DNA of 64,000 nt. Source: Nocardia brasiliensis ATCC 700358. Its GTDB lineage: Bacteria; Actinomycetota; Actinomycetes; Mycobacteriales; Mycobacteriaceae. A program made the translations under genes and the position numbers. Shown here in pieces: positions 53,709-61,438 of the stretch. The DNA lies in the NCBI RefSeq assembly GCF_000250675.2, contig NC_018681.1, positions 2,108,001-2,172,000 of the forward strand. Reading direction: 5' to 3'. Below the pieces are notes generated by a model that saw only the letters and a program-made list of their open reading frames with translations, had not been told where the DNA came from and made no database searches. Position 1 is the stretch's first letter. Each line of letters opens with the position of its first letter.

Positions 53709-53930
53709 CGTAAGAGCTGCGGCTCAGCGCTCAGCGTGAAGGACGCGGCTCGGTGTTCGGTGTGAGGGGTTGTGGTCGGGTGTTCGGCGTGGTGGGTTGT
53801 GGTCGGGTGTTCGGCGTGAAGGGTTGTGGTCCGGTGTGAGGGGTTGCCGCCGGTGTTCGGTGTGAAGGGCTGCGGTCCAGTGCTCGGGTTAAAGCGTTGC
53901 GGCCCGGTCCTCGGCATAAGCGTTGCTGCT
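53709..53930. repeat. Degenerate 26-27-bp tandem repeats between HAD and anti-sigma genes
   Basis: About eight units of the form GGYGTGAAGGGTTGTGGTCGGGTGTTC, of which the central ones (53759-53812) are nearly identical and the outer ones decay. Units are mostly 27 bp. They do not overlap an annotated gene except for the last bases near the anti-sigma stop. Shown in IUPAC form: Y is C or T. Confidence 0.75.
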
Positions 53931-54727
53931 CAGTGGATTTCGATGCGGACGATGGGCGGGCTGGTCGGCGCCGGCGAGCCGGGGGTCGGTTCGGTGGTGA
54001 TGCCGAGTGCCGTGGTGGTGCGGAGCAGATCGGCGGTGAGTTCGGTGGACGTGTCCGAGGTGTGCATCATGCCCGCGGAGCGTGGCGTGCCGTCGGCGTG
54101 GATCAGCCAGAGTTGGTAGCCGTGCCCGGAACCTGGCGCGGGAAGCCCGGTCGCCGACACCACCACTTTGCCGACACTGCGGGACAGCACCGCCGTCGCC
54201 GAACCGTCTCCGGCGAACACCACACCGGTGTGGGTGACGGCGTCGCGCGCGTTGCGGACCTGCTCCGCCGCCACCGTCGTGTCCGGTCCCGCGGTCCGAT
54301 CGACGAGGGCCAACCCCACCGCGACGACGGCCGCGGCCACCGCGACGCCGATCCAGACCCGCGCCAGCCACCCGCGCCGATCGATCTCGGCCGGAGAAGC
54401 GTTGTCCGACAACTGTTCCAGCGGCGGCAAGACCACGGTGCGTTCCAGCTCGCCGACGGCCGGGATGATCTGAGTCCGGCCGAGTGCGCTCGCGGAGCCG
54501 GAAACCTGTCGGCGCGTGCCGATCTCGGCGAGCACCCGCTCCTGCACCGCCGTTGCCGATACCGAGCCCACGGCGGTCGCGAGCCACACCGCGACCGGCC
54601 GTAACGCGTCGACCTCGACGTGACAGAGCGGGCACTCGAGCAGATGGCGTTCGAAGTCTGCCCGCGCCTCGTCGGGCAGCGCATCCAGAACGTAAGCGCC
54701 GGTGCGGTGGTGGACTTCGGCTGTCAC
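53930..54727 (-). CDS. Anti-sigma factor RskA-like
   Basis: 265 residues. N-terminal anti-sigma domain with HHRTGAYVLDALPDEARADFERHLLECPLCHVEVDAL, which contains the HxxxCxxC zinc motif (quoted in part), then one membrane helix (VWIGVAVAAAVVAVGLALV, ~145-163) and an extracytoplasmic RskA domain (SVGKVVVSATGLPAPGSGHGYQLWLIHADG). It should hold SigK at the membrane and release it after regulated proteolysis. GTG start overlaps the sigK stop (GTGA). Confidence 0.9.
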   Translation of the reverse strand: MTAEVHHRTGAYVLDALPDEARADFERHLLECPLCHVEVDALRPVAVWLATAVGSVSATAVQERVLAEIGTRRQVSGSASALGRTQIIPAVGELERTVVLPPLEQLSDNASPAEIDRRGWLARVWIGVAVAAAVVAVGLALVDRTAGPDTTVAAEQVRNARDAVTHTGVVFAGDGSATAVLSRSVGKVVVSATGLPAPGSGHGYQLWLIHADGTPRSAGMMHTSDTSTELTADLLRTTTALGITTEPTPGSPAPTSPPIVRIEIH

Positions 54728-55284
54728 GACTGATCGCCGATGCTTTCGCGCAACCGGAGCAGTCCGTCGCGCATTTTGGTTTCGATCGTGCCGACCGGCT
54801 TGTCGAGCACCTCGGAGACCTCTCCGGCGGAGTAGCCGCCGTAGTAGGCGAGGATCAGCGACCGGCGCTGCGAATCGGCGAGTTCCGTCAGCGTCCGGCG
54901 GACCGCGTCGTCTTCGATCCGGTCCACCGTGGTCTGCACGACTTCGTCGAAACACCAGCGCAGTTCGGTCTGTCCGTCCCGGTCGGTACCCGCGCTCCGC
55001 ACCCGGTCCACGGCGCGACGATGCGCGATCGTCATCGCCCACGCCAGGACCGGCTGGTTCTGGTCGTCGAACAGTGGGGCCTGTTCCCAGAGTTCCAGCA
55101 GCACGTCCCGCGCGACCAACTCGGACTCGGCGTGGTCGCGGATCACCCGCGTGACGAGGCCGAGGACCGGTGCCGCGACGAGGTCGCAGAACTCGGCGAA
55201 GGCCTGCTCGTCGCCGCGTCCGGCCTGCCGGATCAGCAGTTCCGGGGTGGCGGCGCCGGGGACCGTTCGGGCGGAGATGACCAT
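54724..55284 (-). CDS. sigK: ECF sigma factor SigK-like
   Basis: 186 residues, close to mycobacterial SigK. Region 2 contains LVAAPVLGLVTRVIRDHAESELVARDVLLELWEQ (quoted in part) and AWAMTIAHRRAVDRVRS; region 4 contains ADSQRRSLILAYYGGYSAGEVSEVLDKPVGTIETKMRDGLLRLRE (in parts). ATG at 55284 has GGAAGGAC upstream. Co-translated with the RskA-like anti-sigma factor. In mycobacteria SigK controls mpt70/mpt83-type secreted antigens; no such gene is in this window, so targets are unknown here. Confidence 0.88.
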   Translation of the reverse strand: MVISARTVPGAATPELLIRQAGRGDEQAFAEFCDLVAAPVLGLVTRVIRDHAESELVARDVLLELWEQAPLFDDQNQPVLAWAMTIAHRRAVDRVRSAGTDRDGQTELRWCFDEVVQTTVDRIEDDAVRRTLTELADSQRRSLILAYYGGYSAGEVSEVLDKPVGTIETKMRDGLLRLRESIGDQS

Positions 55285-55402
55285 GTGGTGTCCTTCCAAG
55301 CCTGACCGAGCCGGAAGCCGTGCACGGTGATCACGGCGAATGTGGCCCAGATCATATGTCGCTCCCTTTGCCGCGCCACCCCGGCTACCCCGAAGCGGCC
55401 GC

Positions 55403-55813
55403 TTACGCCGGACCCGTCTGCGCGAGAACCTCGAGGTAGTGCGGGTTGGACATGAGGCCGAGGACATTGCCGAACGGGTCGACGACGGCCGCGGTGACGA
55501 AGCCGCTTCCGGTGCCGCGCTCGGTGATCGGCTCATATTCCTTCGCGCCGAGTTCGAGCAGGCGGGCGAAGGTGCCCGCTAGGTCGTCGACGTGCCAGTT
55601 GACGATCGCGCCGCCGGGAGCGTTCCGGGCCCCCGCCGGGGCGTAGGCACGATTGACGATGCCGAATTCGTGCAGGTAGTCGCCGATCCGGAATTCGTAG
55701 TACCCGTTGGGGACGTGGAAGTACGGCTCGATGCCGAGGAACTCCGTGTACCAGTCCTTGGCGGCTTCCAGATCGTCGGCGTAAAAGGTGCTCGTCGCCA
55801 TTCCGCGCAGCAT
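55403..55813 (-). CDS. VOC (glyoxalase-fold) protein
   Basis: 136 residues in two beta-alpha-beta-beta-beta modules: FYADDLEAAKDWYTEFLGIEPYF and VNWHVDDLAGTFARLLELGAKEYEP, with metal-ligand candidates in YLHEFGI and VDPFGNVLGLM. Possible roles are glyoxalase, dioxygenase or resistance-type binding. ATG at 55813 has AAAGGAG seven bases upstream. Divergent from a WYL regulator that probably controls it. Confidence 0.87.
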   Translation of the reverse strand: MLRGMATSTFYADDLEAAKDWYTEFLGIEPYFHVPNGYYEFRIGDYLHEFGIVNRAYAPAGARNAPGGAIVNWHVDDLAGTFARLLELGAKEYEPITERGTGSGFVTAAVVDPFGNVLGLMSNPHYLEVLAQTGPA

Positions 55814-55880
55814 CGCTGATCTCCTTTGTCGGTTCGTTCTTGCTGGTGAAAACCATGATCCGGGATAAAGTGCGCACGGA

Positions 55881-55912
55881 ATGAGCACTTTTTCCGGCAG
55901 AATCGTGCTCAT
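55881..55912. promoter_or_regulatory. Inverted repeat overlapping the WYL gene start, probable operator
   Basis: ATGAGCAC (55881-55888) and GTGCTCAT (55905-55912) are perfect 8-bp inverted repeats 16 bases apart; the right arm includes the ATG of the WYL gene. CAGAAT (55898-55903) between them fits a -10 for leaderless transcription. The layout suggests self-repression by the WYL regulator. Confidence 0.5.
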
Positions 55913-56858
55913 GCGAGCGGACAGACTGGTGGCGATCCTGCTGATGATGCAGACGCGCGGGCGGGTGACCGCGGCCGAGGTCGCCGCGGAGTTGGAGACC
56001 TCGGTCGCCACCGCGCGCCGTGACCTCGAGGCGCTGTCGATGGCGGGTGTCCCGGTGTATCCGCAGCCGGGCCGGGGCGGTGGCTGGTCGCTGGTCGGCG
56101 GCGCGCGCACCGACCTCACCGGCTTGACGTCGGGGGAGGCGCGGGCGCTGTTCCTGCTGGCGGGGCCCTCGGCCGGATCGGTGCCCGAGGCGAAATCGGC
56201 ACTGCGCAAACTGGTTCGGGCGCTGCCGCAGACCTTCCGGTCGGACGCGGCAGCAGCGGCCGATGCGGTGGTGATCGATCCGTCCCGCTGGGGACAGACC
56301 GACCGCGAACTCCCGCAGGTAGTTTCACTGCTGCAACGAGCGGTGGTGCAGCGCAACAAGGTTCGCCTGCAATACACCGGCCGGAACCAGGAACGCACTG
56401 AGCGCCTGGTGGATCCGTGGGGCCTGGTCGACAAGGACGCTGTCTGGTATCTCATCGCCGGGACGGACCGCGGCCAGCGCACCTTTCGCGTCGACCGGAT
56501 CGCCGAGGCCGTCGTCACCGCGGAAACGGCTTATCGCCCAGCAGATTTCGACCTGTCCGCGGCTTGGCAGGAGGTCGTGGACGAGATGGAGCAGCGTCGC
56601 GCGAGCACGGCGGCCACGGTCCTCGTTCCGGAACGTCTGCTGCCCATTCTGCGTAACCAGCAGGGCCGGAATTGCGTGGTCGACGGACCGATCCCCGATG
56701 GCCGGATGCGGGTCCGAGTCACCGCTCCGACGTCGTGGATGCTCGCCCAGCAGCTCGCCGGGTGGGGCGCGTCCATCGAGGTCCTCGACCCGCCGGACGT
56801 GCGCGCCGAACTGGCCCGCATCGGCGCCGAACTCCTCGACCGCTACGCCGCCGGGTAG
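55911..56858 (+). CDS. WYL-domain transcriptional regulator
   Basis: 315 residues. An HTH-11-type DNA-binding domain (MRADRLVAILLMMQTRGRVT, AAEVAAELETSVATARRDLEAL) is followed by a WYL domain (LQYTGRNQERTERLVDPWGLVDKDAVWYLIAGTD; in pieces: VDPWGLV, VWYLIAGT, RTFRVDRIAEA) and a C-terminal WCX segment. WYL regulators sense ligands, often nucleotides. ATG at 55911 is favoured over 55881 because the upstream ATG forms one arm of the inverted repeat and the family begins at MRADR. Probably controls the divergent VOC gene. Confidence 0.88.
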   Translation: MRADRLVAILLMMQTRGRVTAAEVAAELETSVATARRDLEALSMAGVPVYPQPGRGGGWSLVGGARTDLTGLTSGEARALFLLAGPSAGSVPEAKSALRKLVRALPQTFRSDAAAAADAVVIDPSRWGQTDRELPQVVSLLQRAVVQRNKVRLQYTGRNQERTERLVDPWGLVDKDAVWYLIAGTDRGQRTFRVDRIAEAVVTAETAYRPADFDLSAAWQEVVDEMEQRRASTAATVLVPERLLPILRNQQGRNCVVDGPIPDGRMRVRVTAPTSWMLAQQLAGWGASIEVLDPPDVRAELARIGAELLDRYAAG

Positions 56859-56966
56859 GCAGGAGCCCCAGCCACATAGTCCGGCCGCCCCGTCCGGGCC
56901 TGTAGTTCCTACCTCCGCGTACGACCGACCGTTCGTGTTCGTGGAATTTCGTGGAACAATGGCAGT

Positions 56967-57593
56967 ATGTCCGAGCCGAAAACCGCCGGTGACCAGCAGC
57001 CCGGCGCCGATCAGCGCCTGGCGAAAGGCGCCAGGTCCCGGGCTTCGATCGCCCGGCATGCCGCCGATGTGGCGTCGGTCGAGGGGCTGACGGGCGTGAG
57101 CATCGGCAGGCTCGCGACCGATCTCGGCGTCAGCAAGAGCGGCATCGCGACCTTGTTCGGCAGCAAGGAAAGCCTGCAACTCGCGGCGATCAAGGTCGCC
57201 CGCGAGGTCTTCACCGACGCGGTCGTCACGCCGAGCATGAGTGAGCCGGCCGGGCTGCCGCGGTTGCGGGCGGTGGTCGAGCGGTGGTTCGGTCAGGTCG
57301 CCGCGCCCGCGTTTCCCGGCGGCTGCTTCCGGGTGGCCACCATCGCGGAGTTCGACAGCCGTCCGGGGCCGCTGCGCGACGCCATCGCGGCGGACAGCCG
57401 TGACTTCGCCACCTTCCTGTCCAACGAGATTCGCCTCGCACAGGAGCAGGGGCATCTCACCGGACGCAATGCCGACGTGATCGCTTTCGAATTGGGCGCG
57501 GTGATCGCAGCGGCGCACAACGCCCAGCAGATGGGTGACGAATGGGGCGTCGCGACCGCCCGCTCGATCGTCGACCACCTGCTCAGCGACTGA
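56967..57593 (+). CDS. TetR-family transcriptional regulator
   Basis: 208 residues. The HTH is LTGVSIGRLATDLGVSKSGIATLFGSKESLQLAAI (residues ~41-75, in parts SIGRLATDLGVSKSGI and TLFGSKE). The ligand domain ends with a helical block typical of AcrR-like proteins. AACAAT at 56955-56960, six bases before ATG, gives a leaderless start. A CF pair (GGCFRVATI) lies in the ligand pocket region. Target genes are not evident; it converges on che1. Confidence 0.87.
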   Translation: MSEPKTAGDQQPGADQRLAKGARSRASIARHAADVASVEGLTGVSIGRLATDLGVSKSGIATLFGSKESLQLAAIKVAREVFTDAVVTPSMSEPAGLPRLRAVVERWFGQVAAPAFPGGCFRVATIAEFDSRPGPLRDAIAADSRDFATFLSNEIRLAQEQGHLTGRNADVIAFELGAVIAAAHNAQQMGDEWGVATARSIVDHLLSD

Positions 57594-57609
57594 CGCCGGC
57601 GAATCTCGT

Positions 57610-58359
57610 TCAGGCGGACAGGGTGAGCGTGTTCGCGAGCGCCGCGTCGTAGCGTTCCCACCCGATCTCGGGCAGCGCCGGATGCGCCCCGATGACGTCG
57701 GCGTGCACCACGTGCGGCGCTGCCGCCACGAGCCGATCGGTCAACCGACCGGGGGCCAGGAACCACGGCGCGACCAGGATCTCCTCGGCACCCCGCGTAC
57801 GCAACCGTGAAATAGCTCGACCCACCGTGGGTTCCGTAGTGGCGAAGCAGATTTCGGTGAGGTGGCCGGTGCGTGCCGCCAGTCGCCGCGCCACCTCGGC
57901 GGTCAGCGCGTTCGCCGACGCTGACGAGGAGCCGACGGCGGCGACCGCGATGCCGAGGCGGGACGACGTGGTGCGGCGCTCGAGTACCCGATCGCGCAGC
58001 GCCCCGATCAAGCGGGCGTCACGTCCGAGCACATCCGCCTGCGTCAGTCGCAACTGCGGATGCCGGGTGCGGGCCGCGGCCAGCAGGCCGGGCAGATCCA
58101 CCCGGGCATGGAACGCGCTGCCGAGCAGCAGCGGCGTGACCACCGCGTGGGTATGCCCCGCCGCCGCGACGGCGGCCACCACATGCTCGACCGACGGCGC
58201 GTTGAGATCCAGAAACGCCAGTCGCACATCGTATTCCGGCCGCGCCGCGGCGAGATCGGCGACCACCGCCGATATCGTCGCGGCCGAGCGCGGATCCCGG
58301 CTGCCGTGCGCCACCGCGATCAGCGCGGGCCTGCCCCGGTGGGCGGCGAGCCCGCGCAT
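57610..58359 (-). CDS. che1: Sirohydrochlorin chelatase (CbiX-like)
   Basis: 249 residues made of two similar halves: AVAHGSRDPRSAATI ... VVTPLLLGSAFHARVDLP and IAVAAVGSSSASANAL ... ILVAPWFLAPGRLTDRL. The first half keeps the metal-binding histidines (HGSRD, SAFHARVD); the second has lost them, as in other two-domain CbiX proteins. It inserts iron into sirohydrochlorin to make siroheme, the cofactor of SirA encoded upstream in the same operon. Corresponds to Rv2393. Confidence 0.9.
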   Translation of the reverse strand: MRGLAAHRGRPALIAVAHGSRDPRSAATISAVVADLAAARPEYDVRLAFLDLNAPSVEHVVAAVAAAGHTHAVVTPLLLGSAFHARVDLPGLLAAARTRHPQLRLTQADVLGRDARLIGALRDRVLERRTTSSRLGIAVAAVGSSSASANALTAEVARRLAARTGHLTEICFATTEPTVGRAISRLRTRGAEEILVAPWFLAPGRLTDRLVAAAPHVVHADVIGAHPALPEIGWERYDAALANTLTLSA

Positions 58360-58360
58360 C

Positions 58361-59656
58361 TCAGGCTCCGGCGCCGACCTCGACGGTCGACAGCACGTCG
58401 CCGACGAGGCCCGCGGCCAGGGTGTTGCCGCCCGCGGGATCGATGAGCAGGAAGCTGCCGGTGTGCCGGTTCACCCGGTAGTCGTCCACCGCGAGCGGCT
58501 CGGCTACCCGCAGCGATACGCGACCGATGTCGTTGAGCGCCAACGACTCCGGGTTCGGTTCGGCGGCGAGCCGCTGCTCGTCGAAGCGCTCCAGCAGTCC
58601 GCCGACGATGACCTGGGTCGTGCGGGTGCCGTGCTTGAGCAGCAGGCGGGCGCCCGGGTGCAGCGGCTTGTCGCCCAGCCAGCAGACGGTGGCGTCGAAG
58701 GTGTCGATCGGCTCCGGCGCGTCGGCCACCGAGGCGATGATGTCACCGCGGGAGATATCGACGTCGTCGGCCAGGATCAGGGTGACGCTGCGCCCGGTCT
58801 GCGCCACCGCGAGCTCGCCGTCGGGTGTGTCGATCCGCTCCACGGTGCTACGGATGCCGGAGGGCAGCACCACCACCTCGTCGCCCGGCGCGACCGAGCC
58901 CGCCGCGATCTGGCCCGCGTAGCCGCGGTAGTCCGGGTAGTCGGCGGTGCGCGGCCGGATCACGTACTGCACCGGAAAGCGAAGTCCCAGTGTGTGATCG
59001 CCGGTGCTGTCGGCGTCGACCGGCACCGACTCGAGGTGCTCGATCAGCGACGGGCCGGTGTAGTACGGGGTGTTCGACGAGCGGGTCGCTATGTTGTCGC
59101 CGTGCAGCGCGGAGACCGGGATCTCCAGCACGTCCTCGTCGGACCAGCCGAGTGTGCTGGTGAGCCGGTTGAATTCGGCGGAGATGTCGGCGAAGACGGT
59201 CGCCGCGTCGTCTACCAGATCGATCTTGTTCACCGCGAGCACCAGCTTCGGCACGCCGAGCAGCGCCAATACCGCGGCGTGCCTGCGGGTCTGCTCGATG
59301 ACGCCCTTGCGCGCATCGACCAGCAGGATCACCAGTTGCGCCGTGGACGCGCCCGACACCGTGTTCCGGGTGTACTGCACGTGCCCGGGCGTATCCGCGA
59401 GCACGAAAGAGCGCCGGGGCGTGGCGAAGTAGCGGTACGCGACATCGATGGTGATGCCCTGCTCGCGTTCCGCGCGCAGGCCGTCGACGAGCAGCGAAAG
59501 GTCCGGCGTCGCCAGGCCTTTGTCCACTGACGCGCGGGTGACGGCGTCGATCTGGTCGGCGAGCACGGATTTCGTGTCGTAGAGCAACCGCCCGACCAGA
59601 GTGGACTTGCCGTCGTCGACAGAGCCGGCGGTGGCCAGCCTCAGTAGGTCGGACAT
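58361..59656 (-). CDS. cysN: Sulfate adenylyltransferase subunit 1 (GTPase)
   Basis: 431 residues. GTPase motifs GSVDDGKSTLVGRLLYD, DTPGHVQY and NKIDLVDD, then two beta-barrel domains (FPVQYVIRP; GRVSLRVAEPLAVDDY). CysN couples GTP hydrolysis to ATP sulfurylase activity of CysD, producing APS. It ends after the EF-Tu-like domains and has no APS kinase (CysC) fusion, unlike mycobacterial CysNC. That fits a pathway where APS is reduced directly by CysH. Starts one base after cysD. Confidence 0.94.
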   Translation of the reverse strand: MSDLLRLATAGSVDDGKSTLVGRLLYDTKSVLADQIDAVTRASVDKGLATPDLSLLVDGLRAEREQGITIDVAYRYFATPRRSFVLADTPGHVQYTRNTVSGASTAQLVILLVDARKGVIEQTRRHAAVLALLGVPKLVLAVNKIDLVDDAATVFADISAEFNRLTSTLGWSDEDVLEIPVSALHGDNIATRSSNTPYYTGPSLIEHLESVPVDADSTGDHTLGLRFPVQYVIRPRTADYPDYRGYAGQIAAGSVAPGDEVVVLPSGIRSTVERIDTPDGELAVAQTGRSVTLILADDVDISRGDIIASVADAPEPIDTFDATVCWLGDKPLHPGARLLLKHGTRTTQVIVGGLLERFDEQRLAAEPNPESLALNDIGRVSLRVAEPLAVDDYRVNRHTGSFLLIDPAGGNTLAAGLVGDVLSTVEVGAGA

Positions 59657-59657
59657 G

Positions 59658-60608
59658 TCAGAAATAACCCTCTCGCTTGCGGTCTTCCATCGCGGCCTCG
59701 GACACCCGGTCGTCGCCGCGGGTCGCACCGCGTTCGGTCAGTCGGGACGCGGCCACCTCGGCGAGGATCGCCTCGTTGTCGGCCGCATCGGAAAGCACGG
59801 CGCCGGTGGAGGATCCGTCGCCGACGGTGCGGTAACGCACCGAGAGTGTCTGCAGCGCTTCACCTTCGCGCGGCCCGCCCCAGACGCCGGGGGTCATCCA
59901 CATGCCGTCGCGCTGGTACACCGGACGCTGGTGCGCGTAGTAGATGCTGGCCAGGTCGATGTCCTCGCGAGCGATGTAGCGCCAGATGTCGAGCTCGGTC
60001 CAGTTGCTGAGCGGGAAGACCCGGACGTGCTCGCCCGGCGCGTGCCGCCCGTTGTACAGGTTCCACAGCTCGGGGCGCTGCCGCTTCGGATCCCACTGCC
60101 CGAAGGCGTTGCGCAGCGAGAAGATCCGCTCCTTGGCCCGCGAACGCTCCTCGTCGCGGCGGCCGCCGCCGAACACCGCGTCGAAGCGGTGTTCGCTGAT
60201 CGCGTCCAGCAGCGGGACGGTCTGCAGCGGATTGCGGATACCGTCGGGGCGTTCGGCGAGCCTGCCGTCGGCCAGGTAGTCCTCCACCTTGGCGACATGC
60301 AGCCGCAGCCCGTACCGCTCGACGATCCGGTCCCGGAACTCCAGCACCTCGGGCAGGTTGTGCCCGGTGTCCACGTGCAGCAGCGCGAACGGCAGCGGCG
60401 CGGGCCAGAATGCCTTGAGCGCCAGGTGCAGCAGCACGGTGGAGTCCTTGCCGCCGGAGAACAGGATCACCGGCCGCTCGAATTCGCCTGCTACTTCCCG
60501 GAATACATGGATCGACTCGGATTCCAGAGCCGCGAGGGTATCGAAATCGCTGATCCCTAGGGCACGCTGGGTAACGTTCGAGGTTTCGTTCACAATCATC
60601 TCCGTCAC
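59658..60608 (-). CDS. cysD: Sulfate adenylyltransferase subunit 2
   Basis: 316 residues. PP-loop SGGKDSTVLLHLALKAF, LLHVDTGHNLPEVLEFRD and GGGRRDEERSRAKERI are signatures of CysD; the C-terminus has the typical RKREGYF end. Adenylylates sulfate with ATP to give APS, driven by CysN. GTG at 60608 has AGGGGAT upstream; ATG at 60599 is possible. Located between cysH and cysN, an insertion relative to M. tuberculosis, where cysDN is elsewhere. Confidence 0.95.
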   Translation of the reverse strand: MTEMIVNETSNVTQRALGISDFDTLAALESESIHVFREVAGEFERPVILFSGGKDSTVLLHLALKAFWPAPLPFALLHVDTGHNLPEVLEFRDRIVERYGLRLHVAKVEDYLADGRLAERPDGIRNPLQTVPLLDAISEHRFDAVFGGGRRDEERSRAKERIFSLRNAFGQWDPKRQRPELWNLYNGRHAPGEHVRVFPLSNWTELDIWRYIAREDIDLASIYYAHQRPVYQRDGMWMTPGVWGGPREGEALQTLSVRYRTVGDGSSTGAVLSDAADNEAILAEVAASRLTERGATRGDDRVSEAAMEDRKREGYF

Positions 60609-60681
60609 GCTGTATCCCCTTTCACATGCCCGAGGGGCCCTACGTGGTTACGCAGGCTGCCGCCTCCGGGCCCTGACTCGG

Positions 60682-61401
60682 TCATGTGGTGTGCAACCCG
60701 CATTCGGTCTTGGCGAGGCCGGCCCAGCGGCCGCTTCGCGGATCGGATCCCGGCTCGGGCTTGCGCGTGCACGGGGCGCAGCCGATGGACGGATATCCCT
60801 CTTCGACAAGGGGATTGACGAGAATGCCGTGCTGTTCGATGTAGGCCTGCATCTCGTCGTCGGACCACGCGGCGATCGGATTGATCTTCACCAGCCCGAA
60901 CGCCTCGTCGAACGAGATGAGCGGGGCGTTGGCCCGGGTCGGCGCCTCTACCCGGCGGATGCCGGTGACCCACGCGTTGTAGCCGGACAGCGACTTCCGC
61001 AGCGGGACGACCTTGCGCAGCCGGCAGCATTCCCCGGCGTCGCGCGCGAAGAGGTCCTTGCCGAGCAGTCGATCCTGTTCGTCCACCGTGTGTTCCGGCC
61101 GCACGTTGACCACGTTCACGCCGTACACCGCCTCGACGGCGTCGCGGGTGCCGATGGTCTCGGCGAAGTGGTAGCCGGTGTCCAGGAACAGCACGTCCAC
61201 GCCGGCGTGCACCTGCGCGGCCAAGTGGACCAGCACGCCGTCCTGCATGTTCGACGCGACGATGTAGCCCGGCCCGAACGTGTCTTCGGTCCATTGCAGC
61301 AGGTCGACGGCGGACGCGTCCGGCCCGAGGTCGGCGGCGCCCTGCGCGGCGAGCGCGCGGAGCTCGTCCTCGGTCAGCTTTGCCACCAGTTCCGTTGTCA
61401 C
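60682..61401 (-). CDS. cysH: APS reductase (thioredoxin-dependent, 4Fe-4S)
   Basis: 239 residues. FLDTGYHFAETI, the R-P-E-HTVDEQ block, GECCRLRKVVPLRKSL and the C-terminal IGCAPCTRKPEPGSD are present. The CC ... CxxC set marks the 4Fe-4S APS reductase class, and the final CGLH motif has the catalytic Cys. It reduces APS to sulfite. GTG at 61401 is the chosen start; upstream in-frame codons lack homology. Second gene of the sirA operon, 37 bp after sirA. Confidence 0.94.
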   Translation of the reverse strand: MTTELVAKLTEDELRALAAQGAADLGPDASAVDLLQWTEDTFGPGYIVASNMQDGVLVHLAAQVHAGVDVLFLDTGYHFAETIGTRDAVEAVYGVNVVNVRPEHTVDEQDRLLGKDLFARDAGECCRLRKVVPLRKSLSGYNAWVTGIRRVEAPTRANAPLISFDEAFGLVKINPIAAWSDDEMQAYIEQHGILVNPLVEEGYPSIGCAPCTRKPEPGSDPRSGRWAGLAKTECGLHTT

Positions 61402-61438
61402 AGTTGATCTCCCATCACGTGCCCGGCGCAATCGAGGC

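Noticed and set aside
53438..53917. Minus-strand ORF with HAEHPTTT repeats as a gene
   Set aside because: It only reads through the 27-bp tandem repeats and into the antisense of the HAD gene; no start signal or conserved domain.
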